From the NCBI GenBank assembly GCA_027364825.1, contig DAHXOM010000243.1, forward strand, positions 1-6,398: a stretch of DNA of 6,398 nt, in the 5' to 3' direction. This stretch comes from a bacterium (GTDB lineage Bacteria; JAMCPX01). Of this stretch, positions 1 through 5,098 are shown in pieces; positions within the stretch are counted from its first letter, which is position 1; every line of letters starts with the position of its first letter. The position numbers and the translations under genes are program-made. The notes under the pieces were generated by a model. It saw only the letters and a list, made by a program, of their open reading frames with translations, did no database searches and was not told the DNA's origin.

Positions 1-210
1 GGCAGCGAGTGTTTTGTTCGGCGCCATGATAAGGGTCGTGAGCTGCAGGTGCTGTATGACGTTCGCCATGGTAAAGGTCTTGCCGGATCCCGTGACCCCC
101 AGCAGCGTCTGATGCTTATAGCCTTTATTGAGACCGTCCACAAGCTCCTGTATGGCTCCGGGTTGATCCCCGCTCGGCTGGTAATCGGAAACTAATCTAA
201 ACTGTGTCAT
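1..210 (-). CDS. uvrB: UvrB, excinuclease ABC subunit B (N-terminal 70 residues only)
   Basis: UvrB is the damage-verifying helicase-like subunit of the UvrABC nucleotide excision repair complex in the cytoplasm. It is loaded on DNA by UvrA and then recruits UvrC for incision. The visible part begins MTQFRLVSDYQPSGDQPGAI, which is the conserved UvrB start with the Y-x-P-x-GDQP-x-AI adenine-binding stretch (residues 10-20). Next comes the Walker A loop GVTGSGKTFT (38-47, Lys44) and the family motif APNKTLAA (63-70). The reading frame is open at base 1, so about 600 residues of the usual 660-670 lie left of the window. The ATG at 208-210 matches the start of UvrB homologs. No good Shine-Dalgarno sequence precedes it; an upstream TTG at 247-249 is in frame but would add non-conserved residues. 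It is transcribed divergently from the antiporter gene. Confidence 0.96.
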   Translation of the reverse strand, partial: MTQFRLVSDYQPSGDQPGAIQELVDGLNKGYKHQTLLGVTGSGKTFTMANVIQHLQLTTLIMAPNKTLAA

Positions 211-212
211 AC

Positions 213-228
213 TACTATCAAAATAGTA
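213..228. repeat. 16-bp palindrome overlapping the putative uvrB -10 region
   Basis: TACTAT-CAAA-ATAGTA is a perfect 6-bp inverted repeat with a 4-bp centre. It lies 3 bp upstream of the uvrB start codon and overlaps the candidate -10 element. Its position is what one expects of a repressor site; AT-rich sequence can also form such a palindrome by chance. Its right arm is part of the ATAGTATTC repeat at 223-231. Confidence 0.4.
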
Positions 229-249
229 TTCACTGCCATGGAAAGTCAA
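223..249 (-). promoter_or_regulatory. Candidate sigma70-type promoter for uvrB
   Basis: Read on the minus strand, TTGACT (249-244) matches the -35 consensus at five of six positions. Possible -10 elements are TACTAT (228-223, spacer 15) or TATTTT (225-220, spacer 18), each four of six. Either would start transcription within roughly 10 bases of the uvrB ATG at 210, giving a very short or nearly absent leader. That agrees with the lack of a Shine-Dalgarno sequence. The call rests on consensus matching by eye only. Confidence 0.35.
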
Positions 250-296
250 CCGGGATTCATGTCCGCAAACCAGATTATGGTATTCCAATGGCAGTG
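231..296. repeat. Spaced 9-bp inverted repeat CACTGCCAT / ATGGCAGTG
   Basis: The arms are at 231-239 and 288-296 and are perfectly complementary. Two further pairs (GG 240-241 with CC 285-286) form if A287 is bulged. The 48-bp gap is long for an operator half-site pair but could suit a structured transcript or DNA looping. Each arm directly adjoins a copy of the ATRGTATTC repeat. Confidence 0.4.
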
Positions 297-314
297 CCGT
301 GGACCATGCCCTTG

Positions 315-344
315 TTGCAAACAATTTAAGATCTATGATAGTAT
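315..344 (+). promoter_or_regulatory. Weak candidate promoter for the antiporter gene
   Basis: TTGCAA (315-320) with TAGTAT (339-344) gives an 18-bp spacer and four of six matches at each box. An alternative -10, TATGAT (334-339), matches five of six but has only a poor -35 (TTGTTG, 312-317, spacer 16). Either would leave a leader of roughly 40 bases before the ATG at 392. This is a consensus match by eye only. Confidence 0.25.
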
Positions 345-391
345 TCCCGTATGAACCCTGAAGACCTTTAACCAGGGATCACACTGAGATA

Positions 392-2155
392 ATGGCAGTT
401 TTAAATGACATTTTAATTATTCTTGCTTTATCCCTCGTAGTATTTGTTGTCTTCAGCCGCCTGAAAATCCCTGCAATCGTCGGCTTTATCATCACAGGCA
501 TTATGTCGGGTCCCTTCGGATTTGCCCTTGTAAAATCTATCAGCGATGTCGAAAAACTGGCAGAAATAGGCGTGATGTTCCTCCTCTTTACCATAGGGAT
601 TGAGTTTTCGCTGAAAAAGATGTTTCAGATGAAAAGGCTGGTGCTCCTGGGAGGAGCCCTGCAGGTTTCAATAACGGTCATCACGACCTTTTTTCTCTGC
701 CGCGTGCTGGGGCAGCCCGCAGGCAGATCGGTATTCATAGGTTTTATCGTATCCCTGAGCAGCACGGCCATTGTTTTGAAGACCATGCAAGAAAGAGGGG
801 AACTGGACAGTCCCCATGGTGTGATAACGCTGGGAATATTGATTTTTCAGGACATCATTGTTGTCGGCATGCTCCTCGTTACACCATTGCTCTCGGGTGC
901 TTCCGCAGGCATCGGCAAACCATTCCTCATGGTCCTGCTCAAGGGCATCGTCATCATATCCCTGGTAATCGTCAGCGCCCGTTGGATAGTCCCCAGAATG
1001 CTGTACCTTGTTGCAAGGACAAAAAGCAGGGAGCTGTTTTTGTTGAGCGTGATCCTGATTTGTCTTGCCATCGCATGGGTAACAGCAAGCCAGGGATTGT
1101 CTTTCGCTCTGGGTGCATTTCTGGCGGGACTCATCGTATCCGGGTCCGAATACAAGCGTCAGGCTCTCGGGGATATCATACCCTTTCGCGACGTTTTTAT
1201 CAGCTTTTTTTTTATTTCAGTCGGAATGCTCATGGACATCGGCTACTTCATCCGGCATCCCGTCCTTATCCTTGCGGCTTTTTTAGGTTTCATGATTATG
1301 AAAGCCGTTATTGCGGGAGGCATTACCTCTCTGTTGGGTGCGCCGATCAGGACTTCCATCCTGGTCGGCATAGCGCTGAGCCAGATCGGCGAGTTCTCGT
1401 TCCTCTTGTTAAAAACCGGCCTTGACCGTGCTATTTTAACCAATGGTCTCTATAACCTTTTTCTCTCGGCATCTGTGCTCACCATGATGGCAACCTCGTT
1501 TATGATAAGTCTATCGCCGTTTTTTGCGGAATCGGTCCTGAGTTTATCGCTATCCAGGAAGCTTCGGGACGGCCATTACAGGATCCCGGACAGCGGCGCT
1601 CCCGGCAAAAAGGACCACCTCATAATTATAGGGTATGGTATCAACGGCAGGAACGTTGCGCTTGCTGCAAAAGAATCGGGTATCCCTTATGTTATCATAG
1701 AGATGAATCCCGATGTAGTGATTGGGGAACAAAAAAAGGGAGAGCAGATATTGTACGGCGATGCTACGCACGAGGCTGTCATCGGTCATGCGGGAGTACA
1801 TGCTGCAAGGGTTGTGGTCGTAGCGATTAATGACCCGGCTGCAGCTCGAAGGATTACGGAGATTATCAGGAAGATTAGTATAAATGTTTATCTGATAGTA
1901 AGGACGCGGTATATCAAAGAGATGGAATCCCTGTACCGGCTTGGAGCGGATGAGGTAATCCCCGAGGAATTTGAAACCTCGATAGAGATCTTCTCCCGCG
2001 TACTGGGCCGGTATCTTATACCGAAAGATTCTATAGAACAGCTCGTGACGAGGATACGTTCCGACGGATACGAGATGTTCAGGAGCTTCTCCGACGGCGC
2101 CCATGCATCTAGGAAGAAAAAGGCACCGCCTGGTCACGATTCAGGCAAGAGTTAA
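392..2155 (+). CDS. KefB/KefC-type monovalent cation:proton antiporter (CPA2) with RCK/TrkA-N domain
   Basis: This 587-residue inner-membrane protein probably exchanges K+ or Na+ for H+ and so helps control cytoplasmic pH and ion levels. Residues 1-380 hold about 12-13 hydrophobic helices with CPA2 hallmarks: GFIITGIMSGPFG (31-43), SSTAIVLK (123-130, the unwound helix), the ion-site pair in IFQDI (Gln153-Asp154), SFFFISVGM (271-279) and SQIGEFSFLL (330-339). Residues 408-530 form a cytoplasmic RCK/TrkA-N Rossmann domain: GYGINGR (414-420) is the GxGxxG loop, Glu437 ends the second strand, and GDATHEAV (456-463) is the usual helix start. No TrkA-C domain follows; the protein ends in a basic tail, as in KefC and YbaL. 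The start fits the family, although the Shine-Dalgarno signal is weak (TGAG 385-388, or AGGG 374-377 set too far away). No KefF/KefG-type oxidoreductase partner is in view, so glutathione gating cannot be assumed. The exact ion and orthologue (KefB, KefC or YbaL) are not determined. Confidence 0.93.
   Translation: MAVLNDILIILALSLVVFVVFSRLKIPAIVGFIITGIMSGPFGFALVKSISDVEKLAEIGVMFLLFTIGIEFSLKKMFQMKRLVLLGGALQVSITVITTFFLCRVLGQPAGRSVFIGFIVSLSSTAIVLKTMQERGELDSPHGVITLGILIFQDIIVVGMLLVTPLLSGASAGIGKPFLMVLLKGIVIISLVIVSARWIVPRMLYLVARTKSRELFLLSVILICLAIAWVTASQGLSFALGAFLAGLIVSGSEYKRQALGDIIPFRDVFISFFFISVGMLMDIGYFIRHPVLILAAFLGFMIMKAVIAGGITSLLGAPIRTSILVGIALSQIGEFSFLLLKTGLDRAILTNGLYNLFLSASVLTMMATSFMISLSPFFAESVLSLSLSRKLRDGHYRIPDSGAPGKKDHLIIIGYGINGRNVALAAKESGIPYVIIEMNPDVVIGEQKKGEQILYGDATHEAVIGHAGVHAARVVVVAINDPAAARRITEIIRKISINVYLIVRTRYIKEMESLYRLGADEVIPEEFETSIEIFSRVLGRYLIPKDSIEQLVTRIRSDGYEMFRSFSDGAHASRKKKAPPGHDSGKS
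2117..2131 (-). terminator. Very weak terminator-like hairpin for the leftward operon
   Basis: On the minus strand AGGC-GGT-GCCT is followed by a run of five T and then CTT. It lies 43-57 bases beyond the stop of the AddB-like gene, inside the 3' end of the antiporter gene. The stem has only 4 bp, below what a functional intrinsic terminator usually has, so this is a candidate only. Nothing stronger is seen between or near the two convergent stops. Confidence 0.15.
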
Positions 2156-2173
2156 ATCCCAAAGCCGCGGGAA

Positions 2174-5086
2174 TTATCTGCAGAGGGCGAGGAACGGGCA
2201 ATATTTGCAGGTGTTCTCATCCGCATCATCCCGGATGAAGGGTACCGAAGGGTCGAGGATTTCCGCGATAAGCGTTTTTAACGACGGGATAAATATTTTT
2301 TCCATGAGCTCTCCCCGGAGGTGATCGGATTTTGCATCGAACAGCGGTCTGTTTATCCTGTCCTTGTTCCTTATCATGGAGAGGCTTGCATTGAGGTGTT
2401 CCCAGCCCGCACCGGTGATGTTCAGCTCATCCGTATTATGATTACAGAGGTAAAGATACATGGGCAGCTGAAAAGATACAATAAGCTCCTGCATGTCTTC
2501 TCTCGTAGCAAGAGCCTGGCCATTGTTCAGCATATCCTTCAGCTTTGACACCTTTGGAATCTTTGCCATGCTGCCTGTTTTGTAGTCGATGATCAAGTAC
2601 TCGTTATCTTTCTTATCAATCCTGTCTATCTTACCGTGGAAGCGGACAGGGGTCCCGGCAATGGAATCAAAAGGCGCGTAAAGTTCTTTTTCAAGACTTA
2701 TTATGTGCGGCTGATGCAGCCCGTCCTGCCTGATAAACCCCTTGAGCAGCCTTTTTATGATTTCCTGAAGCAGGAAGAACTCTCCATTCTCTTCTCCGTG
2801 AAATTTCGTTTTAAATTCCTTCTCAATAAGCCTTTCAAGGATAGCATCGTGGGATTCATGATGAGCATACGTCTTGTGCAGATGAGCGGTATAGAATATC
2901 TCGAGTACCCTGTGAACAAACAACCCGATGTCCTTTGCATCAATCTCCTCTCCCAGTTCCTCTGTTTCTTTTAAGCCAAGGATATAATGATAATAAAACC
3001 TGGCCGGACAGTCTATGTAGGTATCTACTGCGCTTGGGGAAAGCCCCTTCTGCGACATGATACCCCCGATTACCTGCATGATGCCCGGGGTTTTTTCTAT
3101 CGTTGTCCTGTTTTGACCATGAACCTCCGTTTTAAATTGCTGTTTCACGAATCCTATACTGCCGGAAGACCCCGTGCTGCTCCCAGTCCCGAATTCAAGG
3201 AGTTTCTTTTCTTTCTTCTCCTCCTCCCAGAGTATCTCTTCAATGAACCTGCTTCTTTCTGCGTCGTCACCCTTTTTATAAACAAGGTGCACCTCCCGGG
3301 CGCCTTTGATAAGCCTCCTGAAATGATACCGGAAAACATACTCGTGTTCCCGGTACGTCGGCAGTCCGAGAGCCTTCTTGACCTGAAACGGAAGAAGAGG
3401 CTCATAGCGGGACACGGACGTCACAACACCCTCGTTGCAATCCAGCAGGACCACCCTGTCAAAATTGAGCACCCTTGTTTCCAGCAATCCGAGTATCTGT
3501 AATCCTGTCAACGGTATACCGTTGAAGGGTATGGTCTGCATCTCCGCAGAACTGTTGAACAGGGCAAAGAGCCTTTGCCGTTCGAATTGTTCTTCTTTAA
3601 ACTCCGCATGCCGCAGCACCTCTATGATATCCATCAATCCTTTAATAAAGGACAATGAAAATTTATACCGGAGCGCTGAGCTGTCCCTGAGAATGGACTG
3701 TATGACCTTATCGAGGGAGCCGGCAAAATCACGGACCGTGAGCCTGTCAGGCTCGAACGGTCTGAAAAACAACGTGTGCAGCTCACGGATATATGATTTT
3801 ATCATGTCCGCATCGATTGGCTTTTCTTCCGTATATTGCAAGCCGTCCGTCACCCGATCATACACCGCGTCGTTTTCGATATCTTCCAGCGTAAGGAATA
3901 CTTTACCCTTGTTTACAAGGTATCCTTCCATCTGCTGGACAACGGCATGGACGGTTTGCTCATGCATACCTTTAACATAAGGATGTTTCAGCACCCGCAA
4001 ATAATCTTTTGCATAATAATGCCTATGGTTCCCTTCCGGCTCTGTCCTCCCCGATGCCTGTGCATTGAAGATGCCGTTAATCAACGTGTAAAACGGCGTT
4101 CGCTTCAGGGGGTACCCCATGGTTACATTATAATCGTAGGGAACATAATCCATAACGTTTGACAGCAGGGGTAACAGGGTGCCTGCGTCGGGTAAAACTA
4201 TTGCGGTTTTAGCCAGACCATGACCTTCATCCTTCAAGATGTCGTACACCGATTCAACTTCTTCATGTGTACCGGAGGCTTCATGCAATACTATTTTTTG
4301 CGGCCCGGCATCTGCCGGCGATTCATTGTTCAAGCGGCCGTTTCTCTGCAGCTCTGCACCGAGGCTCACCTTCAGCTGCTGAACAGCGTCATCTTCCGCT
4401 TCTATCTGGGTTAAGAATGCGTTTTTCCCATTTTTCAGCAAGGTCCGGATAACCTCTGACTCTGCCCTGGTAAGTGCGATAAGGCCGGCAAAACAGATAT
4501 GGTCGAATTCATCGAGTGATTTATCCCCGATACTGCGGGCTGCCGCAGAATAGTTTGTTCCCCGTGTTGTAAGGTGTGCCTGGTCAAGCCTGCTATGGAA
4601 CTCCGCCCGTATCTCGGCGAAATGCCCGAGCAGCTTCTTGATGCCTTCATGCATGTCCGGCATGTTTATGGAGGTAATAGTGCTGTCTTTTACAAGTTCT
4701 GTGTCAAACTCCTCGATCACCTTGAATATCTCGATGCCCCAGAAAACAAAGTCTTCAAAGCTTTTAAAGGTATGGCCTTCCACTATCGTATCCAGTCCCT
4801 GGACGATGGTAAATAGTTCGTATACCGCGTCCAACAATTCTATCTCCCGGGCATTCCTGTCGGCCACGTAGCCCATAAACTCCGTTATGGTAAAGATACG
4901 GGGCGGGAAGAAAGATGATTTTAATATTTCCGAGAGATAGTTCGTGAGATAAATGCCCGGCCGTTTCCCGGGGAATACCACGGCATACCTTGAGAGGTCA
5001 TTCGTTGCGCCTGCACGCTGAATCAGACTGTTCCCGGTATACGCAATGAGATCTTCTTTATAGGAGAATGCTTCTATAAAAGCCAT
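2174..5086 (-). CDS. AddB-like helicase-nuclease protein with C-terminal PD-(D/E)XK Fe-S nuclease
   Basis: The 970-residue protein resembles the AddB/RexB subunit of AddAB-type recombinational repair enzymes, which resect DNA double-strand ends in the cytoplasm. Residues 1-630 are the helicase-like body. Where superfamily 1 helicases have Walker A it shows VVFPGKRPGIYL (36-47), without the GxGKT pattern, so ATPase activity is unlikely. LLETRVLNFDRVVLLDCNEG (535-554?) style conserved sequence near residues 535-553 marks the later helicase-like region. A Ser/Gly-rich linker (634-644) leads to the RecB-type nuclease: His725, Asp821, Asp834 and Lys836 in IIDYKTG, and the QxxxY motif (Gln873-Tyr877). 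Cys693 with Cys960, Cys963 and Cys969 reproduces the AddB four-cysteine [4Fe-4S] staple. The ATG at 5086 has a good Shine-Dalgarno sequence, AAGGGT, 5 bases upstream, overlapping the stop of the preceding gene. No AddA-type UvrD helicase is in the window. A free-standing nuclease related to AddB is the main alternative. Confidence 0.87.
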   Translation of the reverse strand: MAFIEAFSYKEDLIAYTGNSLIQRAGATNDLSRYAVVFPGKRPGIYLTNYLSEILKSSFFPPRIFTITEFMGYVADRNAREIELLDAVYELFTIVQGLDTIVEGHTFKSFEDFVFWGIEIFKVIEEFDTELVKDSTITSINMPDMHEGIKKLLGHFAEIRAEFHSRLDQAHLTTRGTNYSAAARSIGDKSLDEFDHICFAGLIALTRAESEVIRTLLKNGKNAFLTQIEAEDDAVQQLKVSLGAELQRNGRLNNESPADAGPQKIVLHEASGTHEEVESVYDILKDEGHGLAKTAIVLPDAGTLLPLLSNVMDYVPYDYNVTMGYPLKRTPFYTLINGIFNAQASGRTEPEGNHRHYYAKDYLRVLKHPYVKGMHEQTVHAVVQQMEGYLVNKGKVFLTLEDIENDAVYDRVTDGLQYTEEKPIDADMIKSYIRELHTLFFRPFEPDRLTVRDFAGSLDKVIQSILRDSSALRYKFSLSFIKGLMDIIEVLRHAEFKEEQFERQRLFALFNSSAEMQTIPFNGIPLTGLQILGLLETRVLNFDRVVLLDCNEGVVTSVSRYEPLLPFQVKKALGLPTYREHEYVFRYHFRRLIKGAREVHLVYKKGDDAERSRFIEEILWEEEKKEKKLLEFGTGSSTGSSGSIGFVKQQFKTEVHGQNRTTIEKTPGIMQVIGGIMSQKGLSPSAVDTYIDCPARFYYHYILGLKETEELGEEIDAKDIGLFVHRVLEIFYTAHLHKTYAHHESHDAILERLIEKEFKTKFHGEENGEFFLLQEIIKRLLKGFIRQDGLHQPHIISLEKELYAPFDSIAGTPVRFHGKIDRIDKKDNEYLIIDYKTGSMAKIPKVSKLKDMLNNGQALATREDMQELIVSFQLPMYLYLCNHNTDELNITGAGWEHLNASLSMIRNKDRINRPLFDAKSDHLRGELMEKIFIPSLKTLIAEILDPSVPFIRDDADENTCKYCPFLALCR

Positions 5087-5091
5087 ACATT

Positions 5092-5098
5092 ACCCTTA
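5092..5098 (-). promoter_or_regulatory. Shine-Dalgarno of the AddB-like gene overlapping the upstream stop codon
   Basis: On the minus strand the stop TAA of the TatD-radical SAM gene (5098-5096) runs straight into the Shine-Dalgarno sequence, reading TAAGGGT, and the next ATG is at 5086. Only 9 bases separate stop and start. This arrangement is typical of translational coupling and shows that the two genes share a transcript. Confidence 0.75.

Larger units (their letters stand above)
223..346 (+). repeat. Three copies of a 9-bp direct repeat, ATRGTATTC
   Basis: The copies are ATAGTATTC at 223-231, ATGGTATTC at 277-285 and ATAGTATTC at 338-346, all in the same orientation, with start-to-start distances of 54 and 61 bp. 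The outer copies lie next to the putative promoters of uvrB and of the antiporter gene. The repeats are seen directly; a role as binding sites for a shared regulator is inference. Confidence 0.5.
211..391. promoter_or_regulatory. Divergent intergenic region between uvrB and the antiporter gene
   Basis: This 181-bp region must hold the promoters of both flanking genes, since they are read away from each other. No gene is visible in it. It is rich in short repeats: ATAGTATTC at 223-231 and 338-346 with the near copy ATGGTATTC at 277-285, a palindrome at 213-228, and the inverted pair CACTGCCAT (231-239) / ATGGCAGTG (288-296). No E. coli-type LexA box (CTGT-N8-ACAG) is seen, so SOS control of uvrB is not supported here. 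A weak stem CCCTG (356-360) / CAGGG (373-377) lies in the antiporter leader. Confidence 0.7.

Noticed and set aside
356..377. Stem CCCTG / CAGGG in the antiporter leader as a riboswitch or RNA thermometer
   Set aside because: The stem is only 5 bp with a 12-base loop, and the AGGG it would hide is too far from the ATG to be a good Shine-Dalgarno sequence.
1550..2137. 195-codon open frame on the minus strand inside the antiporter gene
   Set aside because: It lies fully opposite the conserved RCK domain, has no recognisable motif, and its composition is that of an antisense shadow.
2218..2237. Hairpin CATCCG / CGGATG as a terminator for the antiporter gene
   Set aside because: It has an 8-base loop, no following T run, and lies within the coding sequence of the Fe-S motif of the convergent gene.
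2103..2324. Short plus-strand frame spanning the end of the antiporter gene and the convergent 3' ends
   Set aside because: It begins inside the antiporter gene and runs antisense to the Fe-S cysteine motif of the nuclease; no motif or ribosome binding site supports it.
2987..3980. Two open frames of 171 and 181 codons on the plus strand opposite the AddB-like gene
   Set aside because: Both are antisense to the continuous 970-residue gene, show no family motif, and have no convincing ribosome binding site.
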